From positions 1 through 64,000 of the forward strand of contig JBNGDB010000003.1 of assembly GCA_049975245.1 (NCBI GenBank): a stretch of DNA of 64,000 bases, read 5' to 3'. The position numbers were made by a program, and so were the translations under genes. The stretch's first letter is position 1; each line of letters opens with the position of its first letter. This document shows positions 36,708 to 45,524 of the stretch, piece by piece. Origin of the DNA: UBA117 sp049975245 (GTDB lineage: Archaea > Methanobacteriota > Methanobacteria > Methanobacteriales > Methanobacteriaceae). The notes below the pieces were generated by a model. That model was given only the letters and a program-made list of their open reading frames with translations, did not search any database and was not told where the DNA came from.

Positions 36708-36983
36708 TTAGGTATTTAATTTAAATTCTTCATAAATCCATTTAATTAGCCTACCTAATATCCATGGAATAAATATAAAAGATATTATCCCGATTAATCC
36801 AATAATTAATCCCCAAAACCACATAGGATATGTCTGTGATAGATTTATCAATAAATTTTCTTGTATCCATCCAACAATTGTGGTAATTATTCCATAAATA
36901 ATCCCAAATATTAAGCCTGAAATCCAAAATCTTCCAAAATTCTTTTTTAATCCATCAAATTTGTTATTTTGATTTGAAACCAT
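36708..36983 (-). CDS. small two-helix membrane protein
   Basis: 91 residues with two hydrophobic segments (about 20-42 and 52-75), then a basic amphipathic tail. The opening SNQNNKFDGLKKNFGRFW is soluble. I do not recognise a family. It lies between inositol-phosphate synthase and pycB, transcribed away from pycB. Confidence 0.5.
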   Translation of the reverse strand: MVSNQNNKFDGLKKNFGRFWISGLIFGIIYGIITTIVGWIQENLLINLSQTYPMWFWGLIIGLIGIISFIFIPWILGRLIKWIYEEFKLNT

Positions 36984-37117
36984 TTAAATTCCTCATTATT
37001 GTGAAATAATTCTATAAATAGATATATAAAAAGTTTTATGAAATAATTCCTTTTTCCAATTATAAAAAATTTTTCCAAAATATTAAACTCCCAGGATGAT
37101 TCCTTTGATTAAAGAGA

Positions 37118-37127
37118 AATATATAAG
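37118..37127 (+). promoter_or_regulatory. probable TATA box for pycB
   Basis: AAATATATAA is the best TATA-like element in the 200-base gap before pycB. Its centre is about 65 bases before the ATG, giving an untranslated leader of roughly 40 bases. This is pattern-based only. Confidence 0.4.
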
Positions 37128-37186
37128 GAACATCGTACTATGTATAATGAGATATAAATATTTGCAAGTAAACTGTGAGGGTCACA

Positions 37187-38908
37187 ATGAAAAGAATAGA
37201 GATCATAGAAACAGCATTAAGGGATGCACACCAATCTCTTATAGCAACCAGAATGAGAACTCGAGATATGTTGCCTATTGCTGAAGAAATGGACAAAGTT
37301 GGATTTTTTTCAATGGAGGTATGGGGAGGTGCTACATTTGATACTTGTATCCGCTACCTTAACGAAGATCCATGGGAAAGGCTTAGAAGCCTTAAAGAAG
37401 TAATAAAAAAGACCCCCCTTCAAATGTTACTACGCGGTCAAAACCTGGTTGGATACAAACATTATCCTGATGATATAGTAAGGAAATTTGTGGAAAAATC
37501 CTATGAAAATGGTATAGATGTTTTCAGGATTTTTGATGCTTTGAACGATTTTAGAAACATGGAATATTCCATTAAAGTAGCAAAAGAACAGGGCGCATAT
37601 GTACAAGGTACAATATCATACACTATAAGTCCTTTTCACACACTAGAAAAATATGTGGAGTTTGCAAAGAAATTAGAAGAATTAGAATGTGATGCCGTAA
37701 CTATAAAGGATATGGCCGGCCTTATATCACCTCAAGACGCCTACGAACTTATTACGGCTCTTAAAGAAGAAACTGATCTTGATATAAATCTTCATTGTCA
37801 CTGTACCAGTGGAATGACTCCTATGAGTTACTATGTTGCCTGTGAAGCAGGTGTAGATCAGCTTGATACAGCCATATCACCATTTGCTTGGGGAGCGTCA
37901 CAACCCCCAACAGAAAGTATAGTAGCTGCACTTAAAAATACACCATATGATACTGAACTTGATTTAAAGCTTTTAACTCATATAAAGAAATATTTCGAGG
38001 ATATTAAGAAAAAATATAGTAGCATATTGGATCCTATTGCCGAAGGAATAGACACGGACGTATTAATCTATCAGATTCCAGGAGGAATGTTATCAAACCT
38101 GGTTTCTCAACTTAAAGAACAAAATGCAATGGATAAATATGAAGAAGTACTGGCAGAAATGCCTAAAGTTCGGAAAGAGTTAGGTTATCCTCCTTTAGTA
38201 ACACCCACCAGCCAAATAGTAGGAATACAGGCTGTGATGAATGTTTTAGGCGGAGAAAGATATAAATCTGTTAGTAAAGAAGTTAAAGAATATATTAAAG
38301 GTTTTTACGGTAAACCTCCCGCCCCCATTGATCAAGATATTGCTAAAAAAATAATTGGTGATGAGAAACCCATTGACGTTCGACCAGGGGATCTTCTTGA
38401 ACCCCAATATGAAAAATTCAAGGAAAAAGGAGAAGAAATGGGTATAATAAAAAAAGACGAAGATATTCTAACCTACGCCCTTTATCCTGCAGTTGCACCA
38501 AAATTCCTTAGAGGTGAAGCTGAAGAAGAACCATTAGAACCTCCAAAAGAAACTGAAAATGCAAATGTATCAGATACAATCCCCACTGAATACAGTGTGG
38601 AGGTTGACGGTGATCTATACGACGTAAAAATAGTGCCCACTGGTTATATTGAAATTACTGAAACAGATACATCAAAAAAACCGACAGGGCCTATTGAAGG
38701 TGGTGTTGCCTCCACTATGCAGGGAATGATACTTAAACTTAAAGTCAACCCCGGAGATAAAGTAGAAGAAGGTGATGTGGTAGCAGTAATTGAAGCCATG
38801 AAAATGGAAAATGATATCCACGCCCCTAAGTCTGGTACTATAGAAGAAATATTTATATTAGAAGGGGACACTGTAAGTGCTGGAGATACCTTAATGGTTA
38901 TAAAATAA
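37187..38908 (+). CDS. pycB: pyruvate carboxylase subunit B
   Basis: 573 residues. The N-terminal carboxyltransferase barrel opens MKRIEIIETALRDAHQSLIA, followed by EVWGGATFDTCIRYL and the KDMAGL metal site. The last 75 residues are a biotinyl domain with EAMKMEND, whose lysine carries biotin. Archaeal pyruvate carboxylase has a separate biotin carboxylase subunit A, absent here. Together they make oxaloacetate from pyruvate for anabolism. Oxaloacetate decarboxylase alpha is similar, but methanogens use this gene as pycB. ATG at 37187 is preferred; an in-frame GTG at 37175 is part of GTGAGG. Confidence 0.92.
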   Translation: MKRIEIIETALRDAHQSLIATRMRTRDMLPIAEEMDKVGFFSMEVWGGATFDTCIRYLNEDPWERLRSLKEVIKKTPLQMLLRGQNLVGYKHYPDDIVRKFVEKSYENGIDVFRIFDALNDFRNMEYSIKVAKEQGAYVQGTISYTISPFHTLEKYVEFAKKLEELECDAVTIKDMAGLISPQDAYELITALKEETDLDINLHCHCTSGMTPMSYYVACEAGVDQLDTAISPFAWGASQPPTESIVAALKNTPYDTELDLKLLTHIKKYFEDIKKKYSSILDPIAEGIDTDVLIYQIPGGMLSNLVSQLKEQNAMDKYEEVLAEMPKVRKELGYPPLVTPTSQIVGIQAVMNVLGGERYKSVSKEVKEYIKGFYGKPPAPIDQDIAKKIIGDEKPIDVRPGDLLEPQYEKFKEKGEEMGIIKKDEDILTYALYPAVAPKFLRGEAEEEPLEPPKETENANVSDTIPTEYSVEVDGDLYDVKIVPTGYIEITETDTSKKPTGPIEGGVASTMQGMILKLKVNPGDKVEEGDVVAVIEAMKMENDIHAPKSGTIEEIFILEGDTVSAGDTLMVIK

Positions 38909-38998
38909 ACAGTTATAATCAATGAATAACTTTTTATTTTCTATTACTTTTTTATTTTATGAATTTTAGAGAATAACAATTGTAAATTTTTAATATTA

Positions 38999-39688
38999 TC
39001 AATAAGAGTATTTAGTCTTATCAACAATTTTAGCCGTTTTAAATGCTCTTTTACGTCTTATACAAGATTCACAAACACCGCAATGTAGTTCATCACCAAG
39101 ATAGCATGAATAACTTAAATGTAACGGCGCATCTATATCTTTACCAATTTCTACTATTTCTTTCTTATCACTTCTTATCAGAGGAGCTTTGATCTGTATT
39201 TCCTGGGGCGATCCTATAAATAAGAGATTATTAAATGCTTCAAGAAATTCCTTGGAATTATCAGGAAATGTGATTGCTTCTTCATAATCCCAACCAACTA
39301 TTATATTGGAAGCCTCTTCTGCCTCTGCATAGGCTGTGGCTATTGCTGTAAAAACTATGTTACGCCCCGGCACCCATACTAGGCTGGCAGTCTCATTACA
39401 AAATTCTTCATTGTTAAGTAGGTCCATCTCCATTTTTGGTATCTCTTTTTCAGAGGTAAGGGCGGATCCGCTGATATTGCCCATCCATGGGAGTTCAATT
39501 ATGGTGTGTTCAATGCCTAATTCATCACAAATTGCTTTAGAAGATAATATCTCCATTTTAGCACTTTTTTGTCCATAATTAAATGTTAAAGCATGTATGT
39601 CATAACGTTCTTTATAAAATGTTGTTGCCACTGTAGAATCAAGACCTCCAGATAAAACTGCAATCGCCTTTTCTTTAGATTTTTCCAT
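38999..39688 (-). CDS. queC: 7-cyano-7-deazaguanine (preQ0) synthase QueC
   Basis: 229 residues. The PP-loop ATP site is AVLSGGLDSTVAT near residue 8, and the C-terminal zinc cysteines are CYLGDELHCGVCESC. WVPGRNIVFTAIATAYAE and VGWDYEEAITFPD are family blocks. The enzyme makes preQ0, which archaea insert at tRNA position 15 on the way to archaeosine. ATG at 39688 is used with GAGAGGTAATTCC upstream; five more codons are open before it. It converges with pycB. Confidence 0.9.
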   Translation of the reverse strand: MEKSKEKAIAVLSGGLDSTVATTFYKERYDIHALTFNYGQKSAKMEILSSKAICDELGIEHTIIELPWMGNISGSALTSEKEIPKMEMDLLNNEEFCNETASLVWVPGRNIVFTAIATAYAEAEEASNIIVGWDYEEAITFPDNSKEFLEAFNNLLFIGSPQEIQIKAPLIRSDKKEIVEIGKDIDAPLHLSYSCYLGDELHCGVCESCIRRKRAFKTAKIVDKTKYSY

Positions 39689-39784
39689 GGAATTACCTCT
39701 CAATATTTAATTAATATCTTTAAAAAAACTCTTTTAGTAATTATTAACTTTTAGAAAGTGTTTTAACCTTAAAATTAATAATTG

Positions 39785-40990
39785 TTAAATATTATTCATA
39801 TATTTCTTAAAAGCCTGTTCTGCTTTTTTAATTACCAATTTCAAGGGTAATTTAAGTTCAGTGGAGATTAATTTAGCATCTTCATATTCGGGATTATAAT
39901 TAATGATATCTTCACCTATCATCCCCACCTTAACGTGGATAGTCCTTGTTTTACCATTAATATCCATATTTATGGGAATAATCTTTCTTTTCAAGATGTT
40001 TCTATGAACATATGGTAATATACGAACTCCTAAAGTACCGGTTTCCCTGAAGATAACCTCGGATAATAGTTCACAATCTTGAGGTTTAGCAATCACTCTT
40101 AACATGTGGCCGGGCCTGTTTTTTTTCATAATTGTAGCTATTAACGATACATCTAAAGCTCCTTCTTCTAGTAATCTATCAAAAACATGGCCTAAAACTT
40201 CGCCAGTTACATTGTCTAAATTTGTTTCAAGTATGGAAATTTTATCTGCAGGTATAGTCTTATCTGCAACTAAAATCCTTAAAACATTAGGTATTTCCAG
40301 ATCCATACTCCCTGCCCCGTAGCCTATTTTTCTATTTATAATCATGGGATAATGGGTGGAAAATTCATCCACAATGTTAACTAGCAAAGCAGCCCCAGTA
40401 GGAGTAGTTAATTCGTAATTTACGGGTCCCCCCATAACTGGCGCTCCCTTTAATATCTCCAGAGTTGCAGGTGCTGGAACTGCTAATCTTCCATGTCTAC
40501 TTTCTATTATTCCCCCACCTAAAGCTACAGGCATACTATAAATTTTTTTTGATTGAAATTCAAACTTATTAAAACAATAAGCGGCCCCTATAATATCAGC
40601 TACTGCGTCAGCAGCTCCAACCTCATGAAAGTGTATTTTATCTATAGATTTAGCATGCACCTTTGATTCAGCTAAAGCAAGTGTTTTAAAAACTTTTTTT
40701 GCAAAAATTAGAACTTCTCTGCTTATATTTTCATGTTTAATATTTTCTAGTTTTGCAATCAAATTAATATAAGATATTGGCTCTCTGTCCTTACATTTAA
40801 TATTTACAAATGTGGATGAAATGCCCGACTTTCGGATTTTATTTATATCAACACTAACATCGCCAAAATAAGAAGCACTATACTCCATTATATCTATAAC
40901 AATATCTGGATCAACACCCAAATCTATCATTGCCCCTAAGATCATGTTACCAGCGATACCCGCATTTTGAGGGTCAAATACTACAACCAT
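39785..40990 (-). CDS. larC: LarC-like nickel insertion protein
   Basis: 401 residues. The N-terminal FDPQNAGIAGNMILGA replaces the usual bacterial DPFSGASGDM. KIHFHEVGAADAVADIIGA near residue 125 and NYELTTPTGAALL are family blocks, and TNLDNVTGEVLGHVFDRLLEEGALDV begins the C-terminal domain. LarC loads nickel into the pincer cofactor of lactate racemase-type enzymes. Archaeal forms may serve other nickel enzymes. LarB, LarE and LarA are not nearby. The upstream region is open AT-rich sequence to the zinc-ribbon pair. Confidence 0.85.
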   Translation of the reverse strand: MVVVFDPQNAGIAGNMILGAMIDLGVDPDIVIDIMEYSASYFGDVSVDINKIRKSGISSTFVNIKCKDREPISYINLIAKLENIKHENISREVLIFAKKVFKTLALAESKVHAKSIDKIHFHEVGAADAVADIIGAAYCFNKFEFQSKKIYSMPVALGGGIIESRHGRLAVPAPATLEILKGAPVMGGPVNYELTTPTGAALLVNIVDEFSTHYPMIINRKIGYGAGSMDLEIPNVLRILVADKTIPADKISILETNLDNVTGEVLGHVFDRLLEEGALDVSLIATIMKKNRPGHMLRVIAKPQDCELLSEVIFRETGTLGVRILPYVHRNILKRKIIPINMDINGKTRTIHVKVGMIGEDIINYNPEYEDAKLISTELKLPLKLVIKKAEQAFKKYMNNI

Positions 40991-41193
40991 GATTATGAAT
41001 CTCCTTATAGAATAATAAATATTCTAGATTTGAATGATTAGCTATAAGATTTAGAATCAAATTAATCTTTTACAAATTAAGCCAGTATTAAATAAAAAGA
41101 TAATAAATCTTAGATTAAATCTTTTTCAATATCACTTTTTATTAACTAAGCAAACTTTCCATTTTGGCTTTTTTTATGAAAATTGTAACTTTT

Positions 41194-41358
41194 TTATTCA
41201 GGTGTTTCTAATATGTGGAACTGATAATAACGTGTGAATCCACATTCTTTACATTTTATAGTCATTTTATACTGGTCTATAATTATTTCTTGTATAGTAG
41301 CATCTCCACAGTTATAACATTTTGAGGATTTTTCCAGTATCCATGGTTCAATCTTCAT
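41194..41358 (-). CDS. 54-residue zinc-ribbon protein
   Basis: A short gene starting at ATG 41358, with GGAGTGAT just upstream. The translation opens MKIEPWILEKSSKCYNC. It has two zinc knuckles, CYNCGD near residue 14 and CKECGFTRYYQ near 37-47, and ends at TAA 41194-41196. It closely resembles the C-terminal part of the adjacent 169-residue protein, aligning from its WLLEK to its end. The gap between the two genes is four bases, so they are translated together. The family is not named; it was found by reading the gap after the larger gene. Confidence 0.85.
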   Translation of the reverse strand: MKIEPWILEKSSKCYNCGDATIQEIIIDQYKMTIKCKECGFTRYYQFHILETPE

Positions 41359-41362
41359 ATAA

Positions 41363-41872
41363 TCACTCCTCAGGATTTTCAGTTCCTTTAACTATGTAAT
41401 GTCGAGTTGCACCGCAATTTGTGCACCAAATTTTAGCTTTATTCATATCTATTCTTATCCTTTGAGCAGTTTCTTCTCCACAATAAAAGCAGGGGACTGT
41501 TTTTTCAAGTAACCATACATCTACTTCTTTTTCTTTCTTATCCTGTTTTCCGTAGTTAACGATTATCTTGCGGATTGGAACTTCTATTATGGTATACCTA
41601 TCTTCTTTCAATGCTTCTTGAACAGATTCTTCAACTATTGGTACTTGATCCTCATTTAAAACTGTGCAAATTTGAACTGCGTCGCTGGCATAATCCCTGA
41701 TCATGCCTATGGCAGACTTAGGATCTTCTTTTATGCTGAATCCTTCCCAATCCTCTGGTGACATTCCTTTGTATTCTAGAATGTAAAATCCAGTAATACC
41801 AGAATCAGTAAGGGCGTTCATGGCCTTACCCAGATTTTCTATTTCGACAAAAACTCTTAAATGGAACTTCAC
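41363..41872 (-). CDS. two-domain protein: ferredoxin-like/PII-like N-terminus and zinc ribbon
   Basis: 169 residues. Residues 1-~115 show a beta-alpha-beta pattern (FHLRVFVEIENLGKAMNALT, GITGFYILEYKG, YTIIEVPIRKIIVNYG) like small ferredoxin-fold or PII-like sensor domains. The last ~50 residues hold CFYCGEETAQRIRID and CTNCGATRHYIVKG, a zinc ribbon. This two-domain protein looks conserved in methanogens (I recall an MJ1244-type family, not verified). The 54-residue neighbour repeats the ribbon. Confidence 0.6.
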   Translation of the reverse strand: MKFHLRVFVEIENLGKAMNALTDSGITGFYILEYKGMSPEDWEGFSIKEDPKSAIGMIRDYASDAVQICTVLNEDQVPIVEESVQEALKEDRYTIIEVPIRKIIVNYGKQDKKEKEVDVWLLEKTVPCFYCGEETAQRIRIDMNKAKIWCTNCGATRHYIVKGTENPEE

Positions 41873-42316
41873 TCTACCACCTTCATTATTTTATCCTCAA
41901 TATTGGTTGATGAGAAATATTAACTGAGATTAATTCTATCCTATAATATCTCTTAAATAGCTATTAAAAATTTTCAACAATATCACTAATTATTTATGAA
42001 TTTTCCATTTTATAAAATTAATTTCTATTATATTATGCAAATTAAATTTAAATAATCCATATTTACATTTAATCAGTAAAACTATTAAACCAATTAAATG
42101 GATTATTAAACATATTACTATATTAAGCTAGTTATTTATGAATGATATAAACTTTATGAGTAATCTTATGTTAAAACAAAATTTTCAAAATCGATATTCA
42201 CTTACCTGAAGTAGCAGCCGCAAATTTAAACTAGGAAATTTAAAACTAGAAAAAGGTTTTTAAAGATACTTTTGAGAAGTTTATCCAGAACTAAAAAATT
42301 TGTTTTCTCAAGCATA

Positions 42317-42345
42317 GTTGGAAAAAATTCTAGGTTGGAAAAAAT
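42317..42345 (+). repeat. 12-base direct repeat, two copies
   Basis: GTTGGAAAAAAT at 42317-42328 and again at 42334-42345, separated by TCTAG. The copies are identical. It may be an operator pair or a decayed element, or chance in AT-rich sequence. Confidence 0.5.
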
Positions 42346-42378
42346 ATTTAAAAAAACCATGTTTTTATCTTATTAATT

Positions 42379-42409
42379 CAGATTCTAAAATTTATATAAT
42401 ATAAATCTG
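42379..42409 (+). promoter_or_regulatory. AT-rich inverted repeat
   Basis: Outer arms CAGATT (42379-42384) and AATCTG (42404-42409) enclose ATTTATA-TAA-TATAAAT, which is itself palindromic. It lies about 100 bases before the 42507 gene and could be an operator or hairpin. Confidence 0.35.
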
Positions 42410-42430
42410 GAAAAGTAATAAATTTTATCA

Positions 42431-42457
42431 GTATAATTATAATAGTATAATTATAAT
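42431..42457 (+). repeat. 13-base direct repeat, two copies with period 14
   Basis: GTATAATTATAAT at 42431-42443 and 42445-42457. It lies 50-75 bases before the 42507 gene, where a promoter is expected, and could be a pair of TATA-like or repressor sites. Confidence 0.5.
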
Positions 42458-42506
42458 CAATTAATTTAAGACATTTATTAACTAAATATTTTCTAGGAGG
42501 ATATTA

Positions 42507-42734
42507 ATGAAATTTCGTGGAGCATTTGGCACATTTAATGAAGGAACAGTTGATCTTTCTAAAGATACAGAAAAGTCAGAAGAAGTGTTTAATTCATTGA
42601 AAGAATCAGAAGAAGTAGTTGTTATTTCAACTAAACAGTTCATCAAATGGCTTGAAGATTTGGAGATTTCTATAAATAACATAGAAGAATACGACAAAGA
42701 ATTGATGGCGATTATGTTCAGAATAAAAAAATAG
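42507..42734 (+). CDS. small acidic protein of unknown function
   Basis: 75 residues, strongly acidic with a helical tail (FIKWLEDLEISINNIEEYDKEL). AGGAGGATATTA is a strong ribosome-binding site. It has no membrane segment or cysteine. I do not recognise a family. It is followed after about 57 bases by the cbiS-like gene, so the two may share a transcript. Confidence 0.55.
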   Translation: MKFRGAFGTFNEGTVDLSKDTEKSEEVFNSLKESEEVVVISTKQFIKWLEDLEISINNIEEYDKELMAIMFRIKK

Positions 42735-42791
42735 CCTCAGATCTTTTTTTATTATATTTAATTATTTTTATTTTAATTATATGGTGATCTG

Positions 42792-43880
42792 ATGGAAGAA
42801 AAAATTAGTATTAATGATGCATTTCTTAAATACGGGCAAAATAGCCTCATTGTAACTAGAAAAAAAGGTTTTGGAGTTCTCAACGACATCAATTCACAAG
42901 ATAGCTTTATGAATGTTAAATCCATTATAAAACATGTGAATAGTAAAATTTCTCTTGGATTGGATGAAAAAAGGATAATTTTGAATAATTTAAGTCAAGA
43001 AGAAAATATATTAAGTCCTCTTACTGGAGTGGTAGATAATACACCCCTTAAAGATTTGGTACAGATCACTAGTGATGATGTAACCGTAATAGTAAGTTTA
43101 GAATTATTAAATGAAAATAATGAAAATAAGAACATCTCATCTGTTTATAAAAGTGAATATCACTCAATTAAGAGTATTAAAATCATATTATTTATAGACA
43201 AAGATTTAAGCCAAAAAAATCTTTTAAAATTATATAAAATAGCTGTTGAAGCAAAATCCTTGGCTTTGTGGGATTTAGATGTTAGAGATAAGTTTTATGA
43301 ACTATTAACCGGACTGGATGAAGATGTTATTTTAATAGCTTGTAAAGGATTTAAAGAAGATAATCACGAAAAAATGGGAACAGAATTACAAAATCATGTG
43401 AAAAAGATAATAAGAGAAGCTTTGATAAAAGCCCTGCATAATTACAAGTACCCCAAAAATATATTTGATTTTATTAATAGGGTGGGAGTTAGCATCGATG
43501 AACTGGTAGAAGCAGGTATGGAATTATGCGTAGGGGTGGAAATAACTGATGAAATCTACCAAACACTTAAAGAACAGATTATAAAATCTTTAACTGATAT
43601 TAATGTTATAACCTTGGTAATGGCCGGCATAAGAGTTGAGGAGGATTATGCAAAACATCGGCTAAAAGAAGTAGATGTAGATGATGATCCAGCGTATTTA
43701 TATACCGATGAAGTATTGGGGATGGCTATAGCTAACCAAATCGCCGGTACAAAGGCCATATTCAACTTTAAAAGATATGACGAGGAAAAACCAGGTATAT
43801 TAAGTGAGTTAGGTCCCATGCTTGATGATATTTTTGCAGGCATAATAGCGGGTTGTATGTCTAAAATCTTTGAAGAATAA
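42792..43880 (+). CDS. cbiS: CbiS-like fusion: adenosylcobinamide hydrolase / alpha-ribazole phosphatase
   Basis: 362 residues. The N-terminal ~200 resemble CbiZ, which cuts off the aminopropanol side chain of salvaged cobamides; SIKIILFIDKDLSQKNLLKLYKIAVEAKSLALWDLDV is the recognisable CbiZ helix region. The segment LSPLTGVVDNTPL is divergent. The C-terminal ~155 residues match the CobZ/PgpA phosphatase that removes phosphate from alpha-ribazole-phosphate (GVEITDEIYQTLKEQI, ELGPMLDDIFAGIIAG). The fusion is known as CbiS in methanogens. cobS follows. GGTGATCTG precedes the ATG. Confidence 0.82.
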   Translation: MEEKISINDAFLKYGQNSLIVTRKKGFGVLNDINSQDSFMNVKSIIKHVNSKISLGLDEKRIILNNLSQEENILSPLTGVVDNTPLKDLVQITSDDVTVIVSLELLNENNENKNISSVYKSEYHSIKSIKIILFIDKDLSQKNLLKLYKIAVEAKSLALWDLDVRDKFYELLTGLDEDVILIACKGFKEDNHEKMGTELQNHVKKIIREALIKALHNYKYPKNIFDFINRVGVSIDELVEAGMELCVGVEITDEIYQTLKEQIIKSLTDINVITLVMAGIRVEEDYAKHRLKEVDVDDDPAYLYTDEVLGMAIANQIAGTKAIFNFKRYDEEKPGILSELGPMLDDIFAGIIAGCMSKIFEE

Positions 43881-44027
43881 AATAAATCAGATTTATACTA
43901 AATTATCATGTATAAATAATCTAAAGAAGTTTATATGAGATTTAAAAAAAAATGATACTAATATTAGATGGAAAAAGTAATATTAATAACTTATTATTAT
44001 TAAAACTCTTTTTAATGGAGACAAATA

Positions 44028-44846
44028 ATGTTAAAATCCGGTAAAAAACCTCTCAGAACCAAAACCCGCCCCTCTAAATTAAAAGATCCGAAAAGTCATG
44101 GATGGTATAGAGGTATCTTAGGATTAATCTCCTTTTCAAGTATATTGCCATTAAATATTCATACCACCATTGAAGAAATGGCAAGATTCACTTGGATGTG
44201 GCCCTTAATTGGGGCGTTGATTGGATTATTAGTAGGGGCCGTGGGATGGCTATTAAATGACTTTATTTACTTTCCACCACTAATTACAGCAGCACTGGTT
44301 TACAGTTTTTCAATCTCATTTACAGGTTTTCATCACTTAGACGGGCTTATTGACATGGGAGATGCTTTAATGGCCCATGGCGAGCCTTCACGTAAAATAG
44401 AAATTATGAGAGATCCGCGTATTGGAACCGGCGGGATTGCATTCTTTATCATGGTTTCTTTAATTACTGTGGGCGCCATATATTCTTTACCACATTTTAG
44501 CATTTTCTATGTACTTTTTATTTCAGAAATTGCAGCTAAAATGGGCTTGGTAAGTTGTTGCACAATTTCTAGACCCTTTAACAACGGAACAGGCATGTAT
44601 TTTATTAAATCTATGAATTTGCCTAAACTTACACTCATAAGTTTTATTACCGTTATAATAAGTTTTTTTACCATTGGCCTGGTAGGAATTATTGGTATAC
44701 TTGGAGGTATTTTAGGAGGTATTTTAGTTGGAATTCTGGCCCGAAATAATTTTGGATATGCCACAGGAGATGTTTTGGGTGCCTCAAATGAAATTGGCCG
44801 AGTATTTTCTCTTTTAGCCGTAATATTAGCATTTATATGGATTTAA
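44028..44846 (+). CDS. cobS: adenosylcobinamide-GDP ribazoletransferase (cobalamin synthase)
   Basis: 272 residues with about six membrane segments. GFHHLDGLIDMGDALMAHGEPSRKIEIMRDPRIGTGGI carries the metal-binding aspartates. The protein starts with ~35 soluble basic residues before the first CobS segment (GLISFSSILPLN). It joins adenosylcobinamide-GDP and alpha-ribazole at the membrane, the last step of cobamide assembly. It directly follows the cbiS-like gene and forms a cobamide salvage pair. TGGAGACAAATA precedes the ATG. Confidence 0.92.
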   Translation: MLKSGKKPLRTKTRPSKLKDPKSHGWYRGILGLISFSSILPLNIHTTIEEMARFTWMWPLIGALIGLLVGAVGWLLNDFIYFPPLITAALVYSFSISFTGFHHLDGLIDMGDALMAHGEPSRKIEIMRDPRIGTGGIAFFIMVSLITVGAIYSLPHFSIFYVLFISEIAAKMGLVSCCTISRPFNNGTGMYFIKSMNLPKLTLISFITVIISFFTIGLVGIIGILGGILGGILVGILARNNFGYATGDVLGASNEIGRVFSLLAVILAFIWI

Positions 44847-44926
44847 TTCATGAAATTAATGAAAACATGATTTTTAAACAAAGATAATTATTTTATGTCA
44901 ATTGAATTGATCATTGGATTGATAAT

Positions 44927-45472
44927 ATGAATATCAGCGTATTAAGATTAGATCATCGAAGAAAAAGAGATGCTAGGATTACCACACATGTATGTTTAAC
45001 TTCAAGAGCGTTTGGTGCCAAAGAAGTAATTTTAAGTGGAGAAAGAGATAAAAAACTCATGGAAAATGTTGAAGATGTGGTTAAAAGGTGGGGTGGACCA
45101 TTCAAAATATCTTATCAAAAAAATTACTTAAATTTTATGGAACAATGGCAAAATAAAGGTGGTGAAGTTATCCATCTTACTATGTACGGAAATCCCATTC
45201 AGGAAGTAGTTAAAACCATTCAAAAAACGGGTAAAGACAAATTAATAGTGGTTGGGGGAGCTCGTGTACCTACCAAAGTCTATAAAACAGCAGACTGGAA
45301 CGTTGCTGTCACCAACCAACCCCATTCCGAGGTATCTTCTCTAGGCGTGGCCATGCACATGCTTCTTGATGGTAAAGAATTTGAATTAGATTTTAATGGG
45401 GGAGAAATGGAGGTAGTTCCTTCAAAAAAAGGGAAAAAGGTTATAACTCATAAGAATGAAAAAAGTGAATAA
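44927..45472 (+). CDS. trm56: tRNA (cytidine(56)-2'-O)-methyltransferase
   Basis: 181 residues. The SPOUT knot shows in LTMYGNPI, VVGGARVPTKVYKTADWNVAVTNQPHSEVSSLGVAMHML. It opens MNISVLRLDHRRKRDARITTHVCLTSRAFGA, as archaeal Trm56 proteins do. The enzyme methylates the ribose of C56 in the T-loop of tRNA. It stands 80 bases after cobS with no clear link. TTGATAAT is only a weak ribosome-binding site. Confidence 0.9.
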   Translation: MNISVLRLDHRRKRDARITTHVCLTSRAFGAKEVILSGERDKKLMENVEDVVKRWGGPFKISYQKNYLNFMEQWQNKGGEVIHLTMYGNPIQEVVKTIQKTGKDKLIVVGGARVPTKVYKTADWNVAVTNQPHSEVSSLGVAMHMLLDGKEFELDFNGGEMEVVPSKKGKKVITHKNEKSE

Positions 45473-45524
45473 TTCACCCAAAAATATAGTCTATTTAATT
45501 CAAAAAAAATGGGAAAAAAGGTTT

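Larger units (their letters stand above)
41873..42506. other. 634-base AT-rich region with short repeats and dyads
   Basis: No protein gene is supported here. The half nearer the next gene holds two tandem motif pairs and an inverted repeat. GTTGGAAAAAAT occurs twice (42317-42328, 42334-42345), and GTATAATTATAAT occurs twice (42431-42443, 42445-42457). CAGATT at 42379-42384 pairs with AATCTG at 42404-42409 around the AT palindrome ATTTATATAATATAAAT. Poly-A/T runs are common. The region may hold the promoter and operators of the small gene at 42507. Confidence 0.5.
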
